A stretch of 64,000 nt of DNA from Caulobacter sp. 602-1 (GTDB taxonomy: Bacteria; Pseudomonadota; Alphaproteobacteria; Caulobacterales; Caulobacteraceae): NCBI RefSeq assembly GCF_003931565.1, contig NZ_RRYI01000004.1:186001-250000 (forward strand), read 5' to 3'. The notes beneath the pieces were generated by a model. It saw nothing but the letters and a program-made list of their open reading frames with translations, was not told where the DNA came from and searched no databases. Shown here piece by piece: positions 18,135-28,094 of the stretch. Made by a program: the position numbers and the translations under genes. Positions within the stretch are counted from its first letter, which is position 1, and each line of letters opens with the position of its first letter.

Positions 18135-21100
18135 ATGTCCGCCCACAAAGCCCAGCCGAATGTCGTGTTGCAAACGGTTGCGGCGCTTTTGCTGTTCGTT
18201 GTGTCTCTGCTGGCCGTGGCGCAGCCTTCACTGGCGGCGGACCTGACGTTCAGTCGCGCCTACCAGGGCAGCATCTCGGGCCAAACCTTCACCACCACCA
18301 CAGCGCTGAACGCTGATGCTGGCTCGATCCGGTTCTCGGACGGCGGCGCGCAGCGCGCATTCCAAAACACCAGCGGCACGCTTTATTACAAGATCGGCGG
18401 TGTTCAGTTCTCGGAAACTGGGGTGCTCAATTCCCGCTATCCGAACGGCAACACCTTGATGGATGCCGTGGCTTTTAGTGGCACTGGCGGCGATCGCCTT
18501 CTGGTGCTTGGTGGATCCTACACCACGTCAGGCTCTTATAGCGGCAGCTCCAACGCCATCGTCGCCAAGCTCAACGAATATGTTGACGCGACCGCGCCCG
18601 ACCCGGCCCAGACCACCCTTCTGGTCAATGGAGGATCCAGCGCTTCGGCGGCGGTCGGTGGGACGGCGACGATCGTTGTTACGACCAAGCTGACGTCGGG
18701 CGCGGCCCTGACCGGCGCAACCGTGACGCTATCCGGCAGCCCTAGCAACGCCTCGTCGATCTCGCCCAGCTCGGCGACCTCGGACGGCACCGGTAAGGCC
18801 ACCTTCACGGTCACGGGCCTGCAGTCGGGCATGGTGAGCTACAGCGCCACTGCTTCGGCGAACGGCACGTCCACCACCAGCGCCGGCACGGTGTCGGTGA
18901 CCTATACGGGCGTGCGCAGCGCGGCCCAGTCGACGGCTTCCGTTCCCAACGGCACGGCGGGCGCGACGACCACCGTCGTCATTACTGTGCGTGACTCCGG
19001 CGGGGCGGTCGTGACCGGCGCTGCGAGCGGGCTGGCCGCTACCATCGGCGGGACCAATGCCGGCGCGACGGTGAGCGCCATCACCGACAACGGCAACGGC
19101 ACTTACAGCTTCACCTACACGCCGGCCTCGGCCGGCGTGGACAGCGTCGCCATTACTCTGGATAGCACCGCGATTTCGGGCTCCCCATACTCCAGCACGG
19201 TTTCTGCGCCGGCCATCGCGATCACGACCACGACCCTGCCGACACCGGTGATCGGCGTGGCCTACAGCCAGACGGTGGCGACCTCGGGCGGCACGGCCCC
19301 CGTGACCTTCTCGGTCTCGGCGGGATCGCTGCCGGCCGGCCTGTCGCTGGCTGCCTCGACGGGCGTGATCAGTGGAACGGCCACGACCGCAGGCGCATAT
19401 AGCTTCACGATCACGGCCACCGACAACAACAGCGTGACCGCGACTCGTACCTATACAGGCACGATCGGCGCGGCCCTGACGATCACGACCGCTACCTTGC
19501 CGACGCCGGTCGTCGGCGTCGTTTACAGCCAAACGGTCGCCACCTCGGGCGGCGCCGCCCCGGTGACCTTCTCAATCTCGGCTGGCGCGCTGCCGGCGGG
19601 CCTGTCGCTCTCCGCCTCGACCGGCGTTGTCAGCGGCACGGCCACCACCCCGGGCGCCTACAGCTTCACGATCACCGCGACGGACAACAACAGCATCACG
19701 GACGCCAAGACCTATACCGGAACGATCGGATCGGGCCTAGCCATCACGACCGCGACCGTGCCCACGCCGCTGATCGGCGTCGCCTACAGCCAGACGGTCG
19801 CCACGTCGGGCGGCACGGCCCCCGTGACCTTCTCGGTCTCGGCTGGCGCGTTGCCGGCGGGCCTGTCGCTCGCCGCCTCGACCGGCGTTATCAGCGGCAC
19901 GGCCACCACCCCGGGCGCCTACAGCTTCACGATCACCGCGACGGACAACAACAGCATCACGGACGCCAAGACCTATACCGGAACGATCGGATCGGGCCTG
20001 GCCATCACGACCGCGACCCTGCCGACACCGGTGATCAGCGTCGCCTACAGCCAGACGGTCGCCACCTCGGGCGGCACGGCCCCCGTGACCTTCTCGGTCT
20101 CGGCTGGCGCGCTGCCGGCGGGTCTGTCGCTCGCCGCCTCGACCGGCGTTATCAGCGGCACGGCCACCACCCCGGGCGCCTACAGCTTCACGATCACCGC
20201 GACGGACAACAACAGCATCACCGACGCCAAGACCTATACCGGAACGATCGGATCGGGCCTGGCTATCACGACCGCGACCTTGCCCACACCGGTGATCAGC
20301 GTCGCCTACAGCCAGACGGTGGCGACCTCGGGCGGCACGGCTCCGGTGACCTTCTCGGTTTCAGCCGGTTCGCTGCCGGCGGGCCTGTCGCTCGCCGCCT
20401 CGACCGGCGTGATCAGCGGCACGGCAACCACGCCGGGCGCCTACAGCTTCACGATCACCGCGACCGATAACAACAGCATCACGGCGAGCCAGGCCTATTC
20501 GGGAACGATCAGCGCGGGCCTGTCCATCACCACGACCAGCCTGCCCACGCCGGTGGCTGCCGTCGCCTACAGCCAAGCTGTCGCCACGTCGGGTGGGACG
20601 GCGCCGGTGACCTTCTCGACCTCGGGAGGGAGTTTGCCGGCAGGCTTGTCGCTCAACACGTCGACCGGTGTGATCAGCGGAACGCCGACGACGCCGGGTG
20701 CATATAGCTTCACCCTGACCGCCACCGACAGCAATGGCATTTCCGACGCCCAGGCCTATTCCGGCACGATTGGCGCGCGCCTGGCGATCACGACCGCGAC
20801 CCTGCCCACCCCGGTGATCGGCGTGACCTACAGCCAGGCGATTGCGACCGTGGGCGGCACGGCGCCGGTGACCTTCTCGGTCTCGGTGGGTTCTCTGCCG
20901 GCCGGCCTGTCGCTCAACCCGTCGACAGGCGCAGTCAGCGGCACGGCAACGACCTCGGGTCCCTTCAGCTTCACCATCACCGCAACCGACGCCAACAACA
21001 TCATGGACGCCAAAGGCTATTCGGGCGCCATCAACGAGCGCGTCTCGATCTCGTCGGGCGGTCTGGCGACGCCCATCGTCGGCCAAGCCTTGGACGTCGC

Positions 21101-23330
21101 CGTGACCGCCTCCGGCGGAACCGGCCCCTACGCCTTCGCTGTGTTCAGCGGCGCGCTGCCCGCAGGCCTGTCGCTTTCGCCGACGGGCCAAATTTCCGGC
21201 ACGCCGACGACGGCCGGACCTTTCAGCGTCACGATTGAGGTCACCGACGCCAATGGTCAGAAAGCCTCGCTGACCTTGAGCGGTACGGTCGGTCAGGCGC
21301 TCGTTGCCGAAGATCAGAGCATCGAAGTCGCCTACAACGGTTCGGTCTCGATCACGCTGGCCAGCCTCGGCGCGGACGACACGATCGCCATGCAATCGGG
21401 CGTTTCCAACGGCAAGCTCACTGTTTCGGGCGTTGTGGCGACGTATGAGCCGGCTCAAGGCTATATCGGCTCGGACGGTTTCAGCTTCAGCGTCAAGCGG
21501 GGAGACGGCGCCTCCCGCGTTGCGACGGTCAAAATCAAAGTCCTGCCCCCGCCGCCGCCGACCGCCGAGTCGCCCACCGATCAGACCCTGGACACGACGG
21601 CGGAAGACGACGCGGCTGTGGTCGTCGATCAGCTATCGTTCGATCTTGCGAGCCTGGTGAAGGGTATCGTTACCGACGTGCGGATCGAGACGCTGCCCAA
21701 GCACGGGAAGGTCGAGATGGTGCGAGCAGCTGCGGCCTCGGTGGTCACCACGGCGGCTACACGTGCCAAATCCGCGTCAGCTGCCTTGGCCGCCCCAGCC
21801 CCCGCCTTCACCGCCGTCTACACCGCGGACAAGGGCTATGTCGGCCGCGACAGCTTCACGTTCGTCGCGATCGGTCCGGGGGGCGTGTCCGCGCCGGCCC
21901 TGGTCAACATCGAGGTGGTCAAGTCCAAGCCTACGGCGCCGGTCCTCAAGGTCTCGGCCCTGGGCGGACGCAAGGTCGTCATCGACCTGACCGCGGCCGC
22001 TCTGGACGGCCCCTTCATCGGCGCCGCCCTGGTCTCGAAGCCCGCGGAAAGCGTTGGCACGTCGCGCTTGGTCGAGGGTGGGACGGCTGACGACCGTCGC
22101 TACACTCTTGAGTTCACGTCCAAGGGCGCGACGACGGGCGAGGTGCGCTTCACATACACCCTGACCAACAGCTCGGGCGTTTCGGACCCGCTGACGGTTA
22201 TCCTGACGATCGAAGCGCGCCCGGATCCCACTTTGGACACCGGTGTGCGCGCGATCAGCGATGCGCAAACCGAGGCGGCCCGCCGCTTCGCCAGCACCCA
22301 GATGGACAACTTCTCCCGGCGCCTGGAACGCCTGCACGGCGATCAGCGCGCCGGCGGCCTGGGCGTCACGCTAGGGTCGGGTGTCGCCGGTACCGGCGCC
22401 TGTGCGCCGACGGCGCGCACGCCGGAAGAACAGCGCCTGTGCCGTGAAGGCGGCGTGGCCGGCGGCTCGACCGCCGGTTCGCAGGGCCCTCGTGGTGTTG
22501 GCGAAGTCGAGGTCTGGTCCGGCGGCGCCATCATCGTGGGCCGACGCGATGCCGACAGCGGTCGCGCCAAGCTTAGCGTCCAGACCTCGGGCGTGAGCGG
22601 CGGCGCCGATATGCGTGTCTCGCCGACCCTCACCGTGGGTCTGGGAGGTGGGTACGCCTCCGACGTCAGCAAGCTGGGTCAAGGCCTGGGGCGGGTCGAG
22701 GCCAAGGGCTGGACCGCGGCGAGCTATGCCAGCTTTCACCCTTCGTCGGGCGCGTTCATCGACGCGGTCGCCGGGATCGGCGACCTGACCTTCGACACCC
22801 GTCGGACGGTCGCTGCCACCGGAGAGGTCGCTCTGGGTCAACGCGATGCGACGCTGCGCTTTGGCGCGCTCACCGCAGGGTACGACGGCCAAAAGGGTCG
22901 AGCTTTATGGTCGCTCTATCTTCGCGCCAAAAGCATCGACGGCAAGCTCAAGGCCTATGCCGAGAACGGTTCGGAGATCTACAGCCTGGCCTTCGATCGG
23001 CGCGATCTTCGCTCCCGTGTTGGCGTGGTCGGCGGGCGGCTTGGCCTCAGCTACAAAGTTGGCGACCTGGTCTTCGCGCCCCGCGTTCGTCTCGAGTACT
23101 CGCGGGAGTTTGCCGGTATCGATCCGCAGCGGATTCGTTACGCCGACTGGCTGGATGGCGCGGTGTACGAGCTTGGCGGCGTCGGCTGGAAGGGAGAGCG
23201 TGTCAGCCTAGAACTCGGCGCCGGCGCCGAGCTGGGGTCCGGCTGGACACTCGACGTGGATGTCGGCGGAGAGAAGGCTGCCGGCCTAAGCTCAACAACA
23301 GGCCGGGTCAGCGCCGCTAAACGCTTCTGA
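18135..23330 (+). CDS. Large Ig-repeat surface protein with C-terminal autotransporter barrel
   Basis: A 1731-residue protein. It has a signal peptide (LLFVVSLLAVAQPSLA-ADL) and a ~115-residue N-terminal globular part. Next come a bacterial Ig-like (invasin/Big-1-like) domain at about residues 155-255 and a second Ig/filamin-like domain at about 256-360. Eight tandem 87-residue putative-Ig (He_PIG-like) repeats follow at about 362-1056. After them are two cadherin-like segments (DGFSFSVKRGDG, YVGRDSFTFVAIGPGG), a Pro-rich linker and a ~265-residue autotransporter barrel ending in Phe (AAKRF). The barrel should translocate and anchor the fibre-like passenger in the outer membrane. Adhesion to cells or surfaces is the likely role, inferred from architecture. 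It stands alone between a mobile-element core and the glycosidase/iac region. Confidence 0.85.
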   Translation: MSAHKAQPNVVLQTVAALLLFVVSLLAVAQPSLAADLTFSRAYQGSISGQTFTTTTALNADAGSIRFSDGGAQRAFQNTSGTLYYKIGGVQFSETGVLNSRYPNGNTLMDAVAFSGTGGDRLLVLGGSYTTSGSYSGSSNAIVAKLNEYVDATAPDPAQTTLLVNGGSSASAAVGGTATIVVTTKLTSGAALTGATVTLSGSPSNASSISPSSATSDGTGKATFTVTGLQSGMVSYSATASANGTSTTSAGTVSVTYTGVRSAAQSTASVPNGTAGATTTVVITVRDSGGAVVTGAASGLAATIGGTNAGATVSAITDNGNGTYSFTYTPASAGVDSVAITLDSTAISGSPYSSTVSAPAIAITTTTLPTPVIGVAYSQTVATSGGTAPVTFSVSAGSLPAGLSLAASTGVISGTATTAGAYSFTITATDNNSVTATRTYTGTIGAALTITTATLPTPVVGVVYSQTVATSGGAAPVTFSISAGALPAGLSLSASTGVVSGTATTPGAYSFTITATDNNSITDAKTYTGTIGSGLAITTATVPTPLIGVAYSQTVATSGGTAPVTFSVSAGALPAGLSLAASTGVISGTATTPGAYSFTITATDNNSITDAKTYTGTIGSGLAITTATLPTPVISVAYSQTVATSGGTAPVTFSVSAGALPAGLSLAASTGVISGTATTPGAYSFTITATDNNSITDAKTYTGTIGSGLAITTATLPTPVISVAYSQTVATSGGTAPVTFSVSAGSLPAGLSLAASTGVISGTATTPGAYSFTITATDNNSITASQAYSGTISAGLSITTTSLPTPVAAVAYSQAVATSGGTAPVTFSTSGGSLPAGLSLNTSTGVISGTPTTPGAYSFTLTATDSNGISDAQAYSGTIGARLAITTATLPTPVIGVTYSQAIATVGGTAPVTFSVSVGSLPAGLSLNPSTGAVSGTATTSGPFSFTITATDANNIMDAKGYSGAINERVSISSGGLATPIVGQALDVAVTASGGTGPYAFAVFSGALPAGLSLSPTGQISGTPTTAGPFSVTIEVTDANGQKASLTLSGTVGQALVAEDQSIEVAYNGSVSITLASLGADDTIAMQSGVSNGKLTVSGVVATYEPAQGYIGSDGFSFSVKRGDGASRVATVKIKVLPPPPPTAESPTDQTLDTTAEDDAAVVVDQLSFDLASLVKGIVTDVRIETLPKHGKVEMVRAAAASVVTTAATRAKSASAALAAPAPAFTAVYTADKGYVGRDSFTFVAIGPGGVSAPALVNIEVVKSKPTAPVLKVSALGGRKVVIDLTAAALDGPFIGAALVSKPAESVGTSRLVEGGTADDRRYTLEFTSKGATTGEVRFTYTLTNSSGVSDPLTVILTIEARPDPTLDTGVRAISDAQTEAARRFASTQMDNFSRRLERLHGDQRAGGLGVTLGSGVAGTGACAPTARTPEEQRLCREGGVAGGSTAGSQGPRGVGEVEVWSGGAIIVGRRDADSGRAKLSVQTSGVSGGADMRVSPTLTVGLGGGYASDVSKLGQGLGRVEAKGWTAASYASFHPSSGAFIDAVAGIGDLTFDTRRTVAATGEVALGQRDATLRFGALTAGYDGQKGRALWSLYLRAKSIDGKLKAYAENGSEIYSLAFDRRDLRSRVGVVGGRLGLSYKVGDLVFAPRVRLEYSREFAGIDPQRIRYADWLDGAVYELGGVGWKGERVSLELGAGAELGSGWTLDVDVGGEKAAGLSSTTGRVSAAKRF
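19218..21302 (+). repeat. Eight tandem 261-bp coding repeats
   Basis: Units start at 19218, 19479, 19740, 20001, 20262, 20523, 20784 and 21045, exactly 261 bp apart (the last is 258 bp). Each encodes a domain running from I-T-T-A-T-L-P-T-P-V to Y-T-G-T-I-G. Units 3, 4 and 5 are almost identical at DNA level while units 6-8 have diverged. This indicates recent duplication in the middle of the array and possible copy-number variation. Confidence 0.92.
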
Positions 23331-23340
23331 CAAAGCTATT

Positions 23341-23369
23341 CGGGAAGGTGGACCAATTCCACCTTCCCG
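23341..23369. terminator. Hairpin between two convergent genes, probable bidirectional terminator
   Basis: A perfect 12-bp inverted repeat (CGGGAAGGTGGA arm) with a 5-nt loop begins 11 bp after the surface-protein stop. No long T-tract follows on the plus strand. It lies between the 3' ends of the surface-protein gene and the minus-strand glycosidase gene. The rest of the 229-bp gap shows nothing further. Confidence 0.65.
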
Positions 23370-23559
23370 GACTCTCAAGCCTGTAAGAAGGCGCGAGCGG
23401 CGAGGCCAATTCGCCTCGCGAACGTCGCGTTCCCGAAGTGGCGTCAGAGTCCGCTGATGGCGCGGGGCAGGCGTTCGACAAAGTGCGTGAGGGCGAGCTG
23501 TCGCGGCGTCCAAGGACGACAGACCTGGAGCCGGCAAGATGGGTTCCAGGTCCGCACCC

Positions 23560-26385
23560 CTAGCGTACAGTCCGCCTAAGGGGCAGGTCGCGCGAAGAGG
23601 GACCGACAAACACCTCCCGCTCGCCGGTCGCATTTCGCCAGCTGCGGTCGGTTTCGCTCCAATACTGTAGTCGACGCGGCGTCAGGTGGATGCTCAGGGT
23701 CCGCGTTTCGTTGGGGTGAAGGGTGATCCGGTCGAACCCCGCCAAGGCTCGAGTGGCGAAGTCGACGCCGGCCGGCGGCGCCTTGGGTGCGCCCAGATAG
23801 ACTTGGGCGACCTCGTCGGAGGTGACCTTGCCGACATTCTTGACCTTGAAGCGCACGTCTAGACCGCCGTCCCTGGCCTTGGCGACGTTCAGGTCCGAAT
23901 AGGCGAAGCGGCTGTAGGAGAGGCCGTAGCCGAACGGGTAGAGCGGCTCGATTTTGTTCTTGTCGAACCAGCGATAGCCGACGTGCAGGCCTTCGGAGTA
24001 GACGACCTCGCCGGAGGCGTCGAGGCCGCGTTCGGGGTGGCGCGCGTCGTGGGTGGGATAGTCCTCCAGGCGCTTGGCCCAGGTGAAGGGCAGGCGGCCC
24101 GCCGGACTGGCGCGGCCCTGGAGAATGTCGGCGGTGGCTTGGGCGCCCTGATCGCCGGGCCACCACATGTTGACCACGGCCTTGACCTTCGTCAGCCAGG
24201 GCATGGCCACTGGCAGACTGGTGTTGAGAACCACAACGGTGTTGGGGTTGCGGGCGGCGATGTCCGAGATCAGGCGATCCTGGTCGCCGGGCAGGCCGAA
24301 AACCGGCAGACGGCGAGCCCAGGCGAAAACCACCACCTTCTTGGCGTTGGCCGCGGTTTCGACGGCCTGGCGATAGGTCGCCTCGCGCGCCTGCGGCGTC
24401 ACCCAGTTCAGGCGCAGCTGAACTGGCGCGCGCGAGGTGTCATCGCTCGTGGTGATCTCCAGCGCGTGCTCGCCAGCCGTCAGCTCGACGTCACGGCGCA
24501 CGTTGTTGAGACCATCGGTAGTGGGTAGGAGATTGTCTTGGCCGGCTTGGACGGTGTCGCCGTGCCGCGCCCCGATCATCGAACTCGTGCGGCCCACCAG
24601 CTTGCCGTCGACGCTTAACTCGGCGTTCGCGCCCAACACCTGAAGATAGAGCCCATAGCGCCCGTCCGCCGGGATGTTGATCTTGGTCTTCCAGACACCC
24701 GTGGTTCCGGCCGGCAGACGCCTTGCGCCGGTGAAGTCGATCGCGGCGTCTCGCCCGACCTGTCGGCCGTCGACGAAACGCGCGACGCCGGGCGCGCCGT
24801 CGTAGGACAGCAGCGCGGCCGGCGCCGGAACACCCGTCATGTCGTTGGCGAGCGCCAAGCTCACCTTCGCGCCCGGCGTCTTGGCCAAGCGCGCCGCAAG
24901 AACCTCGTACACGCCCTTCTGGTCTCCGACGACGCCCAGGGCGTGTTCGGCGTTGATGCCGAGCGCCACGACCTGGCCCGCGCCGGGCCCGATCAAGGCC
25001 AGATCCGCATAGTCGGCGGCCTTGAGCGGCAAGGCCGCATCGTCGTTCTTCAGCAGCACCGCCGCGTCGGTGCTGGTTTGACGGATCACCGCCGCGATCC
25101 GGGGATCCGGCGCCTGGCCGGTCGGCTGGTGGGTTCCACCGTCGAGATAGCCAAAGCGCGCCATCTGGCGCAGCACGCGAGCGGCCGCGCGGTCGATGGC
25201 GGCCATGTCGATCGCGCCGTCGGCGAGGCCGGCGGCGATGTTGGTCGGGTGCGGGTCGTCGGGGAACTGGCCGGCGAAGACGTCGGCCGAGGGCGGCCGG
25301 GGGGCGGCGTCTTCCTCGGGCATGGTGCGGGTGAAGACCTTGGCCAAGACGTCCTTGCTCATCTTCAGCGGCGCGATCGGCGCCGGATCGTTGTCGAAGT
25401 AGGAGCGCGTGATCGTCAGCCAGGGACTGCCCTTGGCCATCAGGCCGGGCATTTCCATGTCGAGGCCAGCCTTGAGGTCCGTCGGCTTGTGGGCGCCGCC
25501 CCAGTCGGAAGTCACAAAGCCCTTGAAGCCGAGGTCGCCTCTGAGAATCGTGTTGAGCAGCTTGTCATTGCCGCAAGCGAAGGCCCCGTTGACCTGGTTG
25601 TAGGCGCACATCACCGAGGAGACGCCCGCGTCGACCGCGTCGGCGAACGGCGCCAGATAGACCTCGTGCAGGGTCTGGGGATCGATCACCGCCTTGAAGC
25701 CGACGTTGTCATAACCGACGAAGTGCTTGGCCTGGGCCATGACGCCTTGGCCCTGGATGCCCTCCACCTGTTCGGCGCCCATGACGCCCGACAGGACCGG
25801 ATCCTCGCCGAAGGTGTTCCAGCCGCGACTGGTGGAGATGTCGCGCAGGATGTTGATGAACGGCTCCAGGGCCACATCGACGCCGAGACGGCGCGCCTCC
25901 AGGCCGATGATGGCGCCGTTCTTCTGGGCGTCGAGGCGGCTGAAGGTGGCCGCAAGGCCCATGGTGGCGGTCGGCGCGGGGGAGGGCTCGCGCGTCAGAA
26001 TTCCGGGAGGGCCGTCGGCGAAGCGCATCGCGGGCACGCCCAGGCGCGGAACGCCGGCCAGATAGCCAGCGACGGCCTGGTCGGTGGCCGCCGGCTCCTG
26101 GGCGCCGCGGATCAGGGCGATCTTGTCGTCCAGCGTCATCTTCGCCAGCAGCGCCGCAACCCGAGCGTCGTGGCCCGCACTGGTGTCGGGCCCCATCTTG
26201 GCCAGAAGGTCGGCTGCGGGCCCGGGGGGCGCTTTGGGGGCGGCCATCGCGAGGGGGACGCCGCCCTGCAGGCCCAGGGCGAGCGTCAGGGTCGCCAGAC
26301 CGGCTGTTCGGCCCAGGCTGGATTGGCGTCGAGGCGAGGCGGCGGAAATTCGGGACATCGGGACAGCGGCCTTTGTTGTTCGCAT
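23560..26385 (-). CDS. Glycoside hydrolase family 3 beta-glucosidase-like enzyme with PA14 domain, secreted
   Basis: A 941-residue GH3 enzyme with an N-terminal export signal (TAGLATLTLALGLQGGVPLAMA). The (alpha/beta)8 domain carries the nucleophile Asp294 in VTSDWGGAHKP. The second GH3 domain is interrupted by a PA14-type carbohydrate-binding insert at about residues 510-650 (GVARFVDGRQVG ... YGLYLQVLG). A fibronectin-III-like C-terminus follows (VKNVGKVTSDEVAQVYLGAP). The frame is open far upstream into the next gene. The ATGs at 26385 and 26358 are the realistic starts; both lie after the MFS stop (26418), so the gene is the second in an MFS-GH3 operon. Substrate unknown: a plant glucoside or a glucose conjugate of an aromatic acid would suit the neighbourhood, but that is inference. 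Confidence 0.88.
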   Translation of the reverse strand: MRTTKAAVPMSRISAASPRRQSSLGRTAGLATLTLALGLQGGVPLAMAAPKAPPGPAADLLAKMGPDTSAGHDARVAALLAKMTLDDKIALIRGAQEPAATDQAVAGYLAGVPRLGVPAMRFADGPPGILTREPSPAPTATMGLAATFSRLDAQKNGAIIGLEARRLGVDVALEPFINILRDISTSRGWNTFGEDPVLSGVMGAEQVEGIQGQGVMAQAKHFVGYDNVGFKAVIDPQTLHEVYLAPFADAVDAGVSSVMCAYNQVNGAFACGNDKLLNTILRGDLGFKGFVTSDWGGAHKPTDLKAGLDMEMPGLMAKGSPWLTITRSYFDNDPAPIAPLKMSKDVLAKVFTRTMPEEDAAPRPPSADVFAGQFPDDPHPTNIAAGLADGAIDMAAIDRAAARVLRQMARFGYLDGGTHQPTGQAPDPRIAAVIRQTSTDAAVLLKNDDAALPLKAADYADLALIGPGAGQVVALGINAEHALGVVGDQKGVYEVLAARLAKTPGAKVSLALANDMTGVPAPAALLSYDGAPGVARFVDGRQVGRDAAIDFTGARRLPAGTTGVWKTKINIPADGRYGLYLQVLGANAELSVDGKLVGRTSSMIGARHGDTVQAGQDNLLPTTDGLNNVRRDVELTAGEHALEITTSDDTSRAPVQLRLNWVTPQAREATYRQAVETAANAKKVVVFAWARRLPVFGLPGDQDRLISDIAARNPNTVVVLNTSLPVAMPWLTKVKAVVNMWWPGDQGAQATADILQGRASPAGRLPFTWAKRLEDYPTHDARHPERGLDASGEVVYSEGLHVGYRWFDKNKIEPLYPFGYGLSYSRFAYSDLNVAKARDGGLDVRFKVKNVGKVTSDEVAQVYLGAPKAPPAGVDFATRALAGFDRITLHPNETRTLSIHLTPRRLQYWSETDRSWRNATGEREVFVGPSSRDLPLRRTVR

Positions 26386-26417
26386 GGGGTGACGGCGACG
26401 TCGCGCCGCCCGGAAAG

Positions 26418-27761
26418 CTAGCGTTCGGGCTCGGGGATCTTGGCGGCGGTGACAAAGCGCGCGAACGGGCCAGCGCCCGCCGACAGGATCAGGGCGGCCA
26501 GGGCTCCGGCCCCGGACATGACGATCGCCATGGACAGCCCCACGGCCTTGGGGCTGTGGAAGACGTGATCGTTGAGGTAGCCGATGAGGCCGTTGCCGAC
26601 GGCCAGGCCGATCAGAGAGTTGAAGAAGATGAAGATCGCCGCCACGCGCGAACGCAGACGGGGCGGGGCGGCGATCTGAATCACGGCCGTGGAGGGCGGC
26701 ATCGGAAACGAGGCGAAGAACATGGCCAGGCCCACGAGCGCGAAGGCGGCCGGCGCGTTGGGCGCGAAGGGGACGGGCAGGGCGGCCAGGGCCGTGCCTG
26801 TCGCGCCGACGATGCCGGTCAGGAAGGGGGCGTTGGCCCTTCCCGCTCGCGTCATCGCATCCATCAGCCAGCCGCTGGCCAGGCAGCCGCCGCCGCCGGC
26901 GAACACCGCCACCAGCCCAAGCCAGACGCCGCTCTCGGCGGGGGAGAGCCCGTAGCGGCGCATGATGAAGGCGGGCGACCAGCCCAGCACCGCAAACAGC
27001 GCCATGGCCGCCAGCATGAAGCCGGCGATATGGGGAACGAAGATCCGACGTTGGCGGCCCAGCAGCGCCAGGACCGCCGAGAAGGGCGGCGTGTCCTGGG
27101 ACGGGCGGCGGCCATCGCCAAAAGGTTCGCGGATGGTCTGGCGGACCAGCAGGGCGACGGGCAAGCCCGGAAGGCCCACGAGGATGAAGACCAGTTGCCA
27201 GGGCGAGAGGCTGATCGCGCCGATCTGGGTGACGCCATGGGCGCTGACCAGGGCGATTACCGCCCCGCCCACCAGGAAGGCTATGCCCGCGCCCAGGAAG
27301 GAGCCCAGCGAATAGACCGCCACGGCGCGTCCAAGTCTGTCCTTGGGGAACAGGTCGCTGATCAGGGAATAGGTGGCCGGCGTCAGCGCCGCCTCGCCCG
27401 CGCCAACGCAAACCCGGGCCAGGAAGAGTTGGGCGAAGTTGCGGGCCAAGCCGCACCCGACCGTCGCCAGGCTCCAGAAAGCCACCCCCGCGGCGATGAT
27501 CAGCGGCCGAGATTTGCTGTCCGAGAGGCTTGCGATCGGAAGGCCCATGAGCGCGTAGAACAGGGCGAAAGCCAGACCGCTCAGCAGGCCGAACTGGGTG
27601 TCGGAAATGCGCAGATCGGCTTGGATCGGCGCGATCAGAAGGCTGAGGATCTGTCGGTCGATGAAGGACAGGACGTAGGCGACCATGCACACGGTCACGA
27701 CGTACCACCCTTGCGGATGGGTCTTCTGGATCGACGGCGCCATCGTGGCCTTGTCGTGCAT
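26418..27761 (-). CDS. MFS transporter, spinster-like family
   Basis: A 447-residue transporter with 12 predicted membrane segments. It has the N-terminal pattern YVVTVCMVAYVLSFIDRQIL...LLSGLAFALFYALMGLPIA and the loop motif SDSKSRPLII of the major facilitator superfamily, closest in style to spinster-like carriers of organic acids. The ATG at 27761 has an AGGGG ribosome site; the frame extends to 27914 without a better start. It begins 135 bp from a near-perfect palindrome at 27896-27921 that resembles the other putative IacR sites, so it may import an auxin-related substrate. The GH3 gene follows in the same operon. Confidence 0.85.
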   Translation of the reverse strand: MHDKATMAPSIQKTHPQGWYVVTVCMVAYVLSFIDRQILSLLIAPIQADLRISDTQFGLLSGLAFALFYALMGLPIASLSDSKSRPLIIAAGVAFWSLATVGCGLARNFAQLFLARVCVGAGEAALTPATYSLISDLFPKDRLGRAVAVYSLGSFLGAGIAFLVGGAVIALVSAHGVTQIGAISLSPWQLVFILVGLPGLPVALLVRQTIREPFGDGRRPSQDTPPFSAVLALLGRQRRIFVPHIAGFMLAAMALFAVLGWSPAFIMRRYGLSPAESGVWLGLVAVFAGGGGCLASGWLMDAMTRAGRANAPFLTGIVGATGTALAALPVPFAPNAPAAFALVGLAMFFASFPMPPSTAVIQIAAPPRLRSRVAAIFIFFNSLIGLAVGNGLIGYLNDHVFHSPKAVGLSMAIVMSGAGALAALILSAGAGPFARFVTAAKIPEPER

Positions 27762-27895
27762 CTTGAGCCCCTGTTCTGGCCGGCCCTGCTGAGCGCGGGC
27801 CTCGGCGCGATCGACGTGATTGCCCGTGATCGGGATTGCAAAGCGTCCGGTCCGGTCGGCCCCGCGGATCGCTTCGTTATGGCGACTTGGCGGAT

Positions 27896-27921
27896 TTATT
27901 ACTTGAAAAGTCAACTAATAA
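27896..27921. promoter_or_regulatory. Putative MarR (IacR-like) operator upstream of the MFS-GH3 operon
   Basis: A 26-bp palindrome with arms TTATTACTTGA / TCAACTAATAA around AAAG; the arms differ from perfect symmetry at one position. The core matches the TTGAA-N2-TTCAA type sites at 29911, 30115, 37972, 39537 and 39808. It is upstream of the minus-strand MFS gene (start 27761). Confidence 0.55.
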
Positions 27922-28094
27922 ATCTCGACTTCGCGTCACCTTGGCCTGGCGGTGCGGGCGCCTGGCGGCGGCGCGGGCAAATGCCCGGTTTTTGAACTTC
28001 GCCCCTTCGGGTCCCGTGACGATCCCGGCACGAGAAGCGGTGTCGGAACAGGCTCTAGCGCCCCGTGGTCGGCTTGAACCGGCGGCGCGAGCGG

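Noticed and set aside
19218..21302. CRISPR-like or satellite array
   Set aside because: The repeats are long, uninterrupted, in frame and encode Ig-like domains.
20361..21458. 365-codon minus-strand frame opposite the Ig repeats
   Set aside because: It mirrors the 261-bp repeat and is Arg/Gly-rich; a shadow of the repeat array.
26386..27708. The GH3 frame stays open for another 440 codons upstream, which would make a 1382-residue fusion
   Set aside because: The upstream part is Arg/Pro/Gly-rich shadow sequence of the MFS gene on the same strand in another frame; the GH3 signal peptide starts at 26385 or 26358.
24943..27995. Plus-strand frames of ~490-540 codons opposite the GH3 and MFS genes
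   Set aside because: Antisense shadows with low-complexity composition; the minus-strand genes have full domain sets.
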